Below are positions 39,755 through 50,839 of a stretch of DNA of 64,000 nucleotides, in pieces. The position numbers were made by a program, and so were the translations under genes. Origin of the DNA: Hydractinia symbiolongicarpus (Eukaryota; Cnidaria; Hydrozoa; Anthoathecata; Hydractiniidae); the NCBI RefSeq assembly GCF_029227915.1, contig NC_079880.1, forward strand, positions 33,723,501-33,787,500. Reading direction: 5' to 3'. The notes under the pieces are model-generated. The model did not search any database. It was not told where the DNA came from and saw nothing but the letters and a program-made list of their open reading frames with translations. Positions within the stretch are counted from its first letter, which is position 1. Every line of letters starts with the position of its first letter.

Positions 39755-41289
39755 GAAAGGAAACATTACTCCAATTTTGAAAAAGGGATCGAAGTGGCTA
39801 GTAAGCAATTATAGACCAATTAGTCTGACTTCAAAAATCTGTAAAGTACTTGAGTCAATTGTACTTGAACACTTTTTTGTATCTGCACTGCAAAACAACA
39901 ACTTGTTTAAGGAATCTCAGCATGGTTTTCGAAAAAATAGATCCTGCTTAACAAATCTCCTGACATTCATTAACAAAATCACTGAATATCAAGATCAAGG
40001 CTACCCTGTTGATGTTATTTACTTGGACTTCAGTAAAGCTTTTGACAAATTCCCCCGTAAGAGGATGCTTAAAAAACTCTTAGCTTATGGAATTGGAGAA
40101 AATATTGCAAACTGGATTGGCTCCTGGTTATCTGGGGGAGAACAGAGGGTAGTTATTTCTGGTACAGAATCAGCTTGGTTACCAGTGCTTAGTTGTGTAC
40201 CACAGGGATCTGTTTTGGGACTTGTTCTTTTTATACTTTACATTAACGACATAGATGAGGATGTAATCAGTCATGTTCTCAAATTTGCGGATGACACAAA
40301 GTTATTTTCCAAAGTAAGAAACAGAAGTAATAGAGATCACCTACAAAATGATCTTGAAACTATATGTTTAATTGGTCAAAAGACTGGCGTATGCTTTTCA
40401 AAATGTAAATGTTGGAACACATTGGTTGGAACAATCAACATGAGTACTATATTGATAACCACCTAGTTGAAGCTGTAGAAGTTGAAAAAGACCTTGGTGT
40501 GTATGTTGATGCAACTATGGCTTTTAGTAAGCAATGTGCAGAGGCTGTGTCAAAAGCAAACAGAAGCTTGGGCGTCATTAAACGAACGTTTAAATGCAAA
40601 ACCAAAAGCAACTTGTGTATGGTATACAAATCCCTAGTGAGACCTCATGTTGAATACAGCATACATGGAGACCATTCCTACAAAATGACGTTGATAACAT
40701 AGAAAGGTCCAGGGAAGATTTACCAAGATGATCACAGATATTGGTCATCTACCATGTGAAGAAAGACTTAAACACTGTAATTTGATGTCTCTGGAAATGA
40801 GGAGATTAAGAGCTGACCTGATAGAAGTATATAAATTTGAACCCGAATGATTTTTTTGAACTGTGTGAGAATCCACTGACAAGGGGACACTCAAAAAAGA
40901 TATGGAAGCCTCACAGTAGGCTGGATAAAAGAAAATTTTCATTTGTTTCTTGAGTTATTAATGAATGGAACATTCTACCAGAGAAAGCAGTGTCTGCTAC
41001 TTCAATAAGCAATTTTAAAAATTTTATTCAACCACATTTTGAGACTGTTAGGAGACTTTATACAAGTCAAAGAAGACTGCCTGCCCCAGTTCTAAAACGA
41101 GCACTGATGTTGGCCTACTAAAGACCATACTGGTGGATCCGGTAAGTTAGCATAGTTTTGTACTTAAGTTTTGCACAAATAGTTATGTAATTTTTGACGG
41201 GGTAAACACTGAAATATTATTTTGCTAGAGTAAGCTAATGGGTGAACCAAAGCCATCAACATTTTGAACATCAACCAATCTGACGGTGG

Positions 41290-43010
41290 CAACAAGAACG
41301 GTCATGCTTTTCCAGTTTGCAGTTAAATTTTTATCATTAGTTGCAATAATATTTATATTGTTATGGTTTAAGCAAAAATGTTTCATATCTTCTGATATTC
41401 TTGGTTTAAATGGCGATATTATGAATATGCAAAAAAAAAGTGAAAATTTCTACACTTTAACATTATGGATTCATGGCAAAACATTTAGCTTTAGCAGGAT
41501 TTGTACAGTCCTGCTCAAGATATTTATACTTTGATTTATTATTTTTGCTTTGTGATGATGATGAGCAATGCCCTGGGCATGTTGAAGTTCGAACAAATGC
41601 TGAACTTAAAAGGATTACATCATTGAAAGGATACACTTATTTTATCATAACGTAAGAGGATTATTGAACAATATAACAAACATTACAAAACTTTCTTCAA
41701 GTTTTAGAAATATTGACATACTTTTTTTAGTGGAGCCCATATAAGCAACAGCGAGCCGAAGAAAATGTTTAGCATAAATAATTACTCCTTAGTTAGAAGA
41801 GATCGAACTAACAGTATCGGTAGAACAAACAAATTTGTTAAAAACAAGCACTGGAAAAGATCTCGAAAACGCCAAAATTCAAGTTTTATGGTTAGAGAGA
41901 ATACCGCTAAAGTCAAAATCTTTTTTGATTTGTATTGTTTACTGACCTCTGGGCGGTTCAAAATGTCTACATCTAAATTTTTTTAAATTTTTTTATGATA
42001 TTTATCTAATGTGAATAAGCATTATAATGAGCTGATTGTCATGGGTGACATTAATGTTAATTTTCTAAAGAAGGGCAACCATGATGGCATAAAGGCAACA
42101 TTACAGGTCTTTGGTCTGAAACAGCTTATTAAAAGTGCTACTTGAATAGATCATCACTTTGTGACCTTGATTGACATAATTGCATTGAATAATCCGTCAT
42201 ACATTAATGAATCAATAATAATACCTTCAGCTTATAGTGATCTTGATATGGTTGGTTGCGCCCGAAAAATTAACCATGTTGAATATAAACATAAAACTAT
42301 TAAATGCCGAAATATGAGAAACTATGATCAAGATATACTCAACCAATGTTAATTATGCATTGGAAGAAATAGAGTATCTCATTCAATCTTTGCATCGATT
42401 CTATAATCCCAAATACAACCAAAAAGTTACGGGGAAAACCTTTTCCATGGCTAACTGGCATCATTAAACGTATAATGGACCAGAGTGAGCAACTCTATCG
42501 AAAATTAAGAAAAAGCAGATCCAAAAAGGATTCTTGTGCTTTCAATACCATAGTCAAAAAAGCCAAAGCGAACTATTACAAAAACTTAATGAACAAAAAT
42601 AAAATAAAAATCCAGATAAATTTTGGTCAACCATAAGGAAACTATATCCAAGTTAAACTAAACGAGACATTACTGCTTTTTTTCCCACTAAAAATGGATC
42701 AACCACCAAGCCTAAGCAAATTTCACATGGGTTTAGTTACTTTTTTTCATATATTGCCAACGCGCTAAAAATATTTTGATGCCGTTACGTAACTTTGCCT
42801 GGAAGTGTCACTTCATAATCAAAAATTGCACTGCTAAACAATTCAACTTACAAAAAGTATCTATTGAGACTGTAGTAAAAATCATAAGGCCCTTAAAACG
42901 GAAGAAGCCTGTTGGTATCAATCAAATTCCTAGCTTTATTTATAAAGATTGTGTGAGAGTCTTAGTTGCACCGTTGACGCATATAATAAATTATTTCGGT
43001 ACCAGCATTT
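41290..43010 (+). pseudogene. Heavily decayed LINE (endonuclease and start of RT)
   Basis: Scattered frames show YHNVRGLLNN near 41640, an endonuclease MGDINVNF near 42040, DIIALNNP near 42170 and a Lys-rich linker with KKPVGINQIPSF near 42905. Many stops and frameshifts. It is an old CR1/RTE-type LINE remnant, older than the copies nearby. Confidence 0.55.
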
Positions 43011-43067
43011 AGTTACTTCACTTCATTTCAGCACATTTCAGCACTTTTTTATTTATTATACTTAACT

Positions 43068-43470
43068 AGTCGATAAGGCCCATGGAGAAATCCAATTAGG
43101 CAGAAAAAAATTGAAAAATGGGTTGTTTTAGATTTTTTGCTGACGTCAGCAGTGCAGATACAAAAAAATTGGCGAAATTAAGTTTATTCGTTGCCTGTAA
43201 TGTGTAAAGGTTAAAACGCTGATCAAAATAATGTATATGATCATATGTTTTCGATGAACGCATAAGGAGATATAAGGGTTTAAAATTCCACTGACATCAG
43301 CAAAGACCCGTCAAAACACCAAAAAATTATTTTTGAAATTTGAAACGCTGAGCAAGAAAATGTATAGGATCGTGTATCTTTGACAAACGGTTGTAGAAAT
43401 TTTTGTTTATTTTTTTTCTTAAAATTAGGGCAAAATATACTAAACTTTTTAATTATAATTTTTTTTTGTT
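43068..43470 (-). mobile_element. Helitron-like fragment
   Basis: On the minus strand a CCATGGGCC word is followed by the terminal CTAG and T, comparable with 49885 and 16165. The body contains a TGCTGACGTCAGCA palindrome (about 43137-43150). The other end is not identified. Confidence 0.4.
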
Positions 43471-43487
43471 TATTTGTTTGTTTATGT

Positions 43488-44404
43488 TAGGACTAGAAGA
43501 GAAAGGGCTAAGGGTGAACACAGCAAAGTCTAAAGTCATGATTAGTAGCATTGCAGCCAAGTGTGACCTTGTAGTTGGAAAGTGGCCTTGTGGAGTTTGC
43601 AGGAAAGGGGTTGGTAGTAACTCAATTTTTTGTCAGACTTGCAAGCATGGGGTACATAAGAATTGCAGTAGTATTGATGGAAGGTTAAGAGCTGACATTC
43701 AGTTTGTATGTAAGCGTTGCAAAGGTGAGATTATAGAGAATGAAGTATTTCCAGCTTCAATGATGTACAACAGTGGCTCGTTAGAGATAGTTGAGAACTT
43801 CTGTTACTTAGGTGATATGTTGGGCAGTGAAGGGGGTGTTGGAAGAAGTGTTACTTGAAGGATAGGTTCTGCTTGGAAAAAGTTCAGAGAGTTACTTCCT
43901 TTGTTGACTAGCAGAGTCTTGTCAATTGAGGTAAAAGGTAGGTTGTACGAGGCCTGTGTAAGAAGTGTTATGTTGTACGGTAGTGAGACATGGGCAGTGA
44001 AGCAGGAAGATCTTGACCGTTTAGAAAGGAATGATATGAGAATGGTTAGGTGGATGTGTAACGCCAGTCTGAGACGCAGAAAGAGTTCAGATGAGCTAAG
44101 AAGCAGGCTAAGTATCCGTAGAATTAGAGATGTTATCCAGATAAGATTGAATTGGCTGGGCACTTGGAAAGAATGGAGGGGGATAATTGGGTAAGAAAGT
44201 GTAGAGACTTGATAGTTCCTGGGGCAAAGCCCAGAGGTAGACCAAGAAAGACTTAGCAGGAGGTTATAAGGACAGACTTGATACAGAGGAAGTTGAGTTT
44301 AGATCTAACACAGTCTAGATCAGATTGGAAGAGGGTCATTAATATACCCCGTCCAACCCATGGAAAAGGGACATAAGATGAAAATGATGATGATGATGAT
44401 GATG
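43488..44404 (+). pseudogene. LINE copy 2, 5'-truncated
   Basis: It begins inside the reverse transcriptase (GLRVNTAKSKVM), carries the PHD/RING-like finger, then the same TGA as LINE copy 1 (43855-43857), then SETWAVK and LNWLG with small deletions and a TAG, and ends in a GAT-repeat tail. It is very similar to LINE copy 1 (17631-18931). Confidence 0.85.
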
Positions 44405-45270
44405 TTTATCTCTAATAACACTGTGATGATCTTTGTAACACTCTTTCTGTATCATACTGAAAAGGTCTTATCTCGCAAATGAATGTAACTTTGAAAAAAA
44501 AAATTGCGCAATGAAGTAACAATTATCTTTGTCTTTATTTTATTTCCCTCTGAGAATTGTCACAATAAAACATCTTTATAACCATTGAAAGTCGTTGTGA
44601 ATTCGAAAAAAAGAGTGTCTTCCTAAGAGAAAAATATCATGCTTTTAAAAGTGGAAAACCTGTTAAGTGTAATTTCAATGCCGCAAGTCGCCGCATGTGA
44701 GTAAAAACTTCAAAACTTCAAAACTCTTTTTCTCAGTGTTTATTTCTTGATATTTGCATTTGCAAACTAAATAACGTCTGTGTAGGAGAGCTGTTTTAAA
44801 ATAAAGCTAAACAATATATCTAAAAAGGGTTTTTTAAATTTTTTGTAAAAACCAGTTTAAATTTTTTTACAGCCGCTCATGTAAAAGAAACAAGTTGAAA
44901 AAGTAGCATTTGGAACAATATGAAATAGTATGAAAACTATAAAATTTTAAACAAAATAGTAAAAACCCTTTTTAGATACAGCCCAGCTGGGAAGAATGGT
45001 CAAAAAATTTAAAAAAAAATTCAGCCGTAAGAGAAACATTAGTTAGGGAGACACTGGGGTAAATTTTGTATACACCTAAACCTCAAACGACCTAATATTT
45101 TTCGTGATATCACTAATTGAGAGAAAGAAGAGCTTCCAAAATATCTACATATAAGGTTATAAAAATGTTATTTAGAGATGATATTGGATTGTAAAAATCA
45201 TGCCCACTCTCCTTTACACTCGCCTTAAAGGTTTTTTGATAACGTCATCAACCCATCCATTCCGAAACGG
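44405..45270. other. AT-rich intronic spacer
   Basis: No gene, RNA or clear repeat recognised. Confidence 0.5.
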
Positions 45271-45279
45271 ATTCAAGGA

Positions 45280-45540
45280 CCCATGGTTGGGAAACTTACC
45301 CATATTGGTCCCAGGTGGTCCCTAGTTACCCACGTGGTGAGAAATAATTGATGTTACGACCTCGTTTTCAAGTTATTTGGCCTCAAAGTTTTAAGTGCAC
45401 TGTAATGGCTTCATTAATTTAATATAAGATATTGACATTAAAGTAGTGGTATTGACATTGTGCCTTAACGTCAGAAAATTTAACATAAGTAAGATATCCA
45501 CTTTGCCTGTTACAGACACACACACACACACTTGCATAGT
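45280..45540 (+). mobile_element. Short derivative of the 12-16 kb retroelement (copy 1)
   Basis: 45345-45450 matches 12520-12625 (AAGTGCACTGTAATGGCTTC, then ATTAATTTAATATA). It jumps directly to the 3' segment ATCCACTTTGCCTGTTACAG with a CA-repeat, as at 16095-16130. The ORF is absent. Confidence 0.7.
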
Positions 45541-45815
45541 AAGCTAAAAAGAAATATTGCGCATGTTCAGATTTATAGTTGTTTATTTGTGCAATTACAG
45601 CAAATAAATGTGATCCTGCCTTAAAAATAATCTACTTCACACAGTGGCTCAGTTTTGCAAAGGCATCTGGTCTGCAAATTATTATGTAAAATTTAAATAT
45701 GGTGGAGCTGCGCGGTGTAAACCGAAGGTAAAAGTGACAATTCTGTTTAACAAATTGACGCTAAATTCGGGCTAAGAGCCTTGGTATTGGAGTAAAATCG
45801 AATATATAATGCATA

Positions 45816-46290
45816 CAGTCGACGCTCTAAATCTCAAACTGTCAGGGGACCAATAAATAAGTTTTAGATATCGAAAGTTCGAGATAAAGGAATTTATAGT
45901 TTGAGATAGCAAAATACCCATATTTTTTACGAAAGTTTACATTCTTGATTAGATTGTTTAGCCGAAAAGGAGGAACAGGAAAAAAACAGTATTTATGGTT
46001 TATAGTATTATTTGTTGCTAAAAGAAAAAGCTGTAAAACATTTTAAATTTTTTTAATTCTCCCACAAGGTTCCGCTTGGTAACCATTTTTATCAAATGTT
46101 TTCGTTCGAAAAAAAAGGAGAAAGTTCGAGGTAACTTGATAAAATGAGCTGAAGAGACCAGAGAAATAGTTTGACAAAGAGATAGTTCGAGTTCAAGATA
46201 TAGAACATAATTTTCCCAACAAGAGATTGCAATGAATGAAGGACCCGAAAAAAATTTAATACAGTGAAAGTTCAATATAAGCGTCGACTG
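45816..46290. mobile_element. pogo/Tigger-type MITE (475 bp)
   Basis: CAGTCGACGCT and its exact reverse complement at the ends, TA on both sides, and subterminal TCGAGATA-like words are typical of non-autonomous pogo-group Tc1/mariner elements. No transposase. Confidence 0.8.
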
Positions 46291-46469
46291 TATTTACAAA
46301 ATATACGCTATTAATATGAAAATTAGATAGACATTCGTATTTCTTATTTTTTTTTCAGAAATACAACATTCATATCTTTAAAATATGTCATCCATATTTT
46401 TGAAAATACAAAGTTTTTATCTTTAAGAATACAAAATTCGTATTTTTTTGTATTTTATTGTTTTAAAAA

Positions 46470-46516
46470 TATGCTTTCAAAATAGAAGTGGTTAATTCTG
46501 GTAGGGAGCATCACAT
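46470..46516. mobile_element. End of a GTGATGC-type element
   Basis: AATAGAAGTGGTTAATTC then GGGAGCATCAC resembles the right end of the element at 52411-53691. Its left end was not found. Confidence 0.45.
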
Positions 46517-46904
46517 GTAGCATTAGTTAATAACAAAATTAGTAACAAAGTGAAAAAAAAATTGAGAGTATATATGGATTTTTGTTATATACCCTAATGA
46601 TATAAATATAAAACAAAAATCCACAGGACTACAAATAAGGCAAGAATGCTAAATTTACAAAACATAAAGACACTAACAAAACATTAAATTTTTAGAAACA
46701 TATATTAATGCAAGAATGTCTAACAACATCAACACTTGTTTACTGCTCTTAGGCCAAAACTAGTTTGCATTAATACAGTAATATTTCCCACAAAAACATG
46801 TTTTCTATATTCTCTCCGAAGTTTACCAATAAATGTATAAATGAATTAATTAATTTTGGCACGTGTGGGCATTTGGAAATGTGTGCCATTTTTGGCCTTG
46901 CCTG

Positions 46905-47150
46905 TGGCGCGTGGTCTAGTGGTTATGGAGCTGCTTCGTAATCACAAGATCTGTGGTTCGCCCCACAGCGTGGGCATGTTTAGCAAATGCCTTAACCATA
47001 GATACGGGTTAACACCTGGCATGTGAGGGAAATTAGGTAAGCAGTGTATATCTAATGTATACTTTCAGAACACAGGACCTAAATTGATGACAGTGTTTCC
47101 AACACTGAAGTGGCTGTCATGTATAAATATTCAGAATTAATAAAAAGCTT
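46905..47150 (+). mobile_element. tRNA-derived SINE 2
   Basis: A box TGGTCTAGTGG (46912-46922), B box GGTTCGCCCCA (46955-46965), a body sharing GTGAGGGAAATT with SINE 1, and the ACAGTGTTTCCAACACTGAA tail shared with 35813-35886. It lies just 5' of a TBL3 exon. Confidence 0.8.
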
Positions 47151-47219
47151 ACACAATTTTTTACACAAAAGCTTACACAATTTTTTAGATTTGAAGCATA
47201 TATTTTCACATTCTTGTAG

Positions 47220-47315
47220 ATAGATGCAAGTGGGAAACAGTTGTATTGCACTTGTGGTGATGTGATAACAATTATTGATACTGATACTGGTGAAAAGATT
47301 GCCCAACTTAAAGAT
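47220..47315 (+). CDS. TBL3: TBL3/UTP13 exon (IDASGKQLYC...)
   Basis: A TTGTAG acceptor and GTATGA donor bound 32 codons in phase 0: a WD40 blade start with KQLYCTCGD and TDTGEKIAQLKD. It aligns in order with the first WD repeat of TBL3. The exon follows the retroelement-filled intron from 36977. Confidence 0.88.
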
Positions 47316-47404
47316 GTATGAATTTTAATTGCCATTTGATAAAAATATAGGGGTTCTAGCAGGAGTCAGTTATATTCTTTATTTTTAATAAATTTTATTT
47401 GTAG

Positions 47405-47449
47405 GATGGAGACGATATAACTTGTTTTTCTATTTCCCCAAACAACGAA
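47405..47449 (+). CDS. TBL3: TBL3/UTP13 exon (15 codons)
   Basis: DGDDITCFSISPNNE between TTTGTAG and GTATAA, phase 0. A very short exon, separated by an 89-bp intron from the previous one; it continues the first beta-propeller. Confidence 0.85.
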
Positions 47450-48220
47450 GTATAATTTTTTTATTTGCATTTATCTTACAAATTATCAACAAATGTAATG
47501 TGAGAATGTGAATTACACCTAACTTGTTAACACCACACTAGAAATCAACTGGGGCATTCAGCAATGCCATCATAATTGCTGTGATAGGTTAACACAACAA
47601 CAGCAAAAAAGTTGCCAACATGACAAAAACAGCAGTAGAATTACGAACAAGTAAAAAGAATATTGTGAAGATTTCTTTAAATGAATTGTTTAGTTCTTTG
47701 ATATGTACATTTAAAATTTAGTTAGTTGTTCTTGTCAAAATGGTGAAAGAGTATAGGGTACAGCGCCAATAAGAATACAAATATGTTAATAAAATCTCCC
47801 AAGTAGCTTGTCATGCATGTTATTGAATCGAATACACTAGATTTGTCTTTCACCTAAAAGTTACGTTACGCTGCTATTACAAAGTGAAAATAAAGGAAAG
47901 GAAAAAACACCACAAATGCTACCATTGTATGTTGTATCAAAAAGCTGTCCATGATAATATACTCTTCAAAGTTCTCTCTGATGCATGACACAGCAGAGAA
48001 CAAATAAGACTTGTCCATGGTTTTGCAAGGAGAGGTTCTATTAAGGACTCTATGAATGGGTCTCTGTATGGTTCAGATTACGTGGAACAATGTCTACATA
48101 GAGTGTTTTTTAAAGTTGTCTAACTTTTGCGATATAGAACTATACTAAAGCATGCTTATAATGCTTGAAAATCGCTTTTGTCAATTACGCTGTAATTATT
48201 TTTATGTTGCTTTATATTAG

Positions 48221-48298
48221 ATTCTTGTTACAGCAACAAAGTCTTTGTTATTACATCAGTATGATATTGAAGAAAGAAAATTACTTCGAAAATGGAAG
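48221..48298 (+). CDS. TBL3: TBL3/UTP13 exon (26 codons)
   Basis: ILVTATKSLLLHQYDIEERK and then LLRKWK, between TATTAG and GTATGT, phase 0. It fits the blade strand that follows SPNNE in TBL3. Confidence 0.88.
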
Positions 48299-48579
48299 GT
48301 ATGTTTTTTGCGTTATCACAGTCAAGGCCAAAATAAGAAGATAGCATAATTTCGGTTTACTGTATGGTGGAAAAATTGGCAACTGGGCAGGCACAAAATC
48401 TTTTTTTTGGTTGCTTTTATTATATTTTTAATGTATTTTTGTGTAAATTTTGTTCGCCTTTCTCCACACTCTATGCTGCTAAGGTTTTCCCCCATTTTAA
48501 AAAGTTTCAAATTGTATATATCTAAAAAACTCATGTACTCCTGTACATCACACATGTGAACAAAATATAAGCTACTTTC

Positions 48580-48885
48580 TGCTGACTGGTAGCCTTGTGG
48601 TAGAGTGTTCACCTCCTTGTGTTCAAACCTCAGTCAAGTCTTGTCAGAGGCTGTAAAAGTGTGAATTGATCCTTTCTGCGTAAGGTGAAATATGAGAATT
48701 GGTTCAATATCTTAGACGATTGTTTAGTTGAGCGGCTGTTGTGCCTACACGCCTTCCGTAGCTTAAATCGGTGCTTTAAATGCGCTATAAACCCTTTCGC
48801 TGGACCTTCTTTTAATAACAGTATTATTAGGAACTTAAGAGGCTATCTTTGGTAAATAATAGTAATAATAAAATAATAATCTCCA
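48580..48885 (+). mobile_element. tRNA-derived SINE 3
   Basis: A-box-like TAGCCTTGTGGTAGAG (from 48590) and B-box GTTCAAACCTC (from 48621), a ~230-bp body and an AATAAT-type tail. It differs in body from SINEs 1 and 2. Confidence 0.7.
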
Positions 48886-48894
48886 TAATAATAC

Positions 48895-48960
48895 TCTAAG
48901 TGTATCCCTCTGTCTGTCTATAACAGCCAAAGTGGATTATATTTTTTACAATTTTCTTTA
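48895..48960 (-). repeat. Retroelement-type 3' end fragment
   Basis: TCTGTCTGTCTATAACAGCC followed by AAAGTGGA is the reverse complement of the 3' end type at 16095-16140. Only this end is present. Confidence 0.5.
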
Positions 48961-49755
48961 GAAGCATCTATAATGTATCCCTTATAAAAATGTTCTGTAT
49001 TTTATAAACGTTTTGTTCACGATTTTGATTCTAAAACAAATTATGTGATAAAATAAAGTGGTTTTATTAGTTGGGAATTTTATTGCATGCGCATTTAAAT
49101 TTACCGTGACAAGAGCTTTGTTATAAATTGTTATACGAGTAAAGTCACTGGCAGTTAACGTTGTTATTATAGTTGTCGATTTCGTTTAAAAGTTTTAATT
49201 GTTTGTGTCTTAAAAATGAAACTGACAACAAATCATTTTGTGATAAGAAGCATACAAAACATTTGAAATGCTGTTGAGTGGATTCCTCATTGGGATTTCG
49301 TTTAAAACGTTTTTTTCAGTGTTCTTTATGAAATTATCAACAAACCTTATTGTGATAAGAAGCACACTAATTTCAGTGGATTCTTCCATGGGTTTTAATA
49401 ACTTGTCTCTATAATAATAGTTGTATTTTGTCTGTCTGTTTGAGATAGACGCTTTCTGTTTGAGATAGACGCTTTCTGTTACGGAAATACAAAATTTTTA
49501 TATATACGCTAATACCAAATGCGATATATTTTTATCAACTTTGTTTTGCTCGCCCATTTGTAGCAGCCATTTTGATTTTGGAAGTGGTGTGTTCAGTGCT
49601 AGGTTTGTAAGCTTTCCGTTTGACCTTTTCATCTTCAAAAGCTTTTTATTTTGTAATATTTGTTTTCTGTATGTTTTCTTAAACCACCAATTTTAAGATT
49701 TTGGCTATGAATGTAGATTTTGAGGGAACATCCTAAAATCAGCTAGCTAGCCGTA

Positions 49756-49885
49756 TCTATATTATAATACCCATATACGTCTGTTTGTCTGTCACGCAAA
49801 ATGGTACCGCAAGTAGCGAGACGCACGCAATGCGGTATAAAAAGGACAGGCAAACCCGTCGATTTTTCCACGGGCCACCGACTAG
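49756..49885 (+). mobile_element. Short non-autonomous Helitron-like element (130 bp)
   Basis: It starts TCTATATTATAATACCC after an A. It ends with hairpin CCCGT-CGATTTTTCC-ACGGG, eleven bases and CTAG followed by T: the 5'-TC, 3' hairpin, CTAG and A|T insertion signs of Helitrons. Confidence 0.6.
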
Positions 49886-49959
49886 TTTATTCCTACTCTT
49901 TTAAGGGTGTTATCCAGTTTAATAAAAGAGCTTTTATCCCAACTATGTTTAACTGTACT

Positions 49960-50580
49960 AAGCGCATAGCCCAGTGTTAAAAACGGACTGTTTTGTAAGA
50001 AAAAAGCTGTTACGCCTATGGTCATTTGCAGCACAGTTTACTTGTACTAAGTAGTCAGGCCACTGTAACAATTGATTTTTAAACTTTCTTAAGAATATAT
50101 TTTGCAAAATAAAAAGAAAGTCAGCCTACTTTTTTAGTTATGACAAGGTAACAACAGGTTGTGAACTGTGTTTATATTTCAGCTAAAGTTGCCGGAAAGA
50201 TATCTTTTGAGAAAAACTAGACCCCAAACACTATATAACGTTGTATGCGCTTCACTTGATTCACAACATATTGCATACCTGTAGTAAAGTGCCCTACCAG
50301 AATGTGTGGCGCTGTTTGTGACACTTATTAATCGCTTTATCGGGAGTTCAATGCGGTGTGACAAAGTTTGTTGTGGTTTAACCTGGCGTTTCCATGTTGG
50401 GTCCCCCAACAGACTGTTACCTGTGTTTTTATTTAAACCAAAGCTGTGATAAATTTTTTTAGAAAAGTGTATCAGGCCTGTACGGATGTGCAACACTGTT
50501 TACCTGGGCTAACCACTCAGCCCTGTGTTAGTAATGGACTGTGTGTTTTTATTTAAACAGAGTCTACCAGAAAGATTTTT
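49960..50580 (+). repeat. Degenerate long tandem repeat (~150-180 bp)
   Basis: Words such as GTGTTTTTATTTAAAC, CACTGTTTACCTG and ACTGTTAC recur through this stretch at a loose 150-180-bp spacing. Related words recur at 52240-52320 and 53745-53800. Confidence 0.5.
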
Positions 50581-50627
50581 TCAAAAAAAGTGTTATCCCT
50601 AAACTGCTCTACTTACCATGCAGGTCT

Positions 50628-50832
50628 CTCTGCGCTACTTAACCTAACAAGTCTCTCTGCTCTTCTTAACATAACAGGTATCTCTGCTCTACTTAACATA
50701 ACAGGTCTGTCTGCTCTACTTAACATAACAGGCTTCTCTGCTCTACTTAACATAACAGGTATCTCTGCTATACTTAACATAACAGGTCTCTCTGCTATAC
50801 TTATATAACAGGTCTCTCTGTTCTACTTACAT
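50628..50832 (+). repeat. 27-bp minisatellite
   Basis: About eight units of TCTCTGCTCTACTTAACATA followed by ACAGG. All three frames stay open through most units, which gives a spurious SALLNITGL repeat ORF. Confidence 0.9.
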
Positions 50833-50839
50833 TAAAAAT

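Larger units (their letters stand above)
37322..41110 (+). pseudogene. CR1-like LINE copy, broken and split by an LTR retrotransposon
   Basis: Before the insertion (37322-37874) the linker region is open (SPGPDTIYP). After it (39760-40466) the reverse transcriptase follows: NYRPISLTSK, DVIYLDFSKAFDKF (motif A), VPQGSVLG (motif B) and FADDTKLF. A C-terminal HVEYS region follows in shifted frames to about 41100. It resembles the LINE at 22.7-26.9 kb in domain order but not closely in sequence. It is 5'-truncated, lacking the endonuclease. Confidence 0.8.

Noticed and set aside
49415-49500. Complete transposon suggested by TCTGTCTGT words
   Set aside because: Only a short tandem GAGATAGACGCTTTCTGTTT duplication and a simple repeat are present; no second end was found.
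50590-50808. ORF with SALLNITGL peptide repeats, like a repeat protein
   Set aside because: It is the 27-bp minisatellite read in one frame. Other frames are equally open and there is no gene context.
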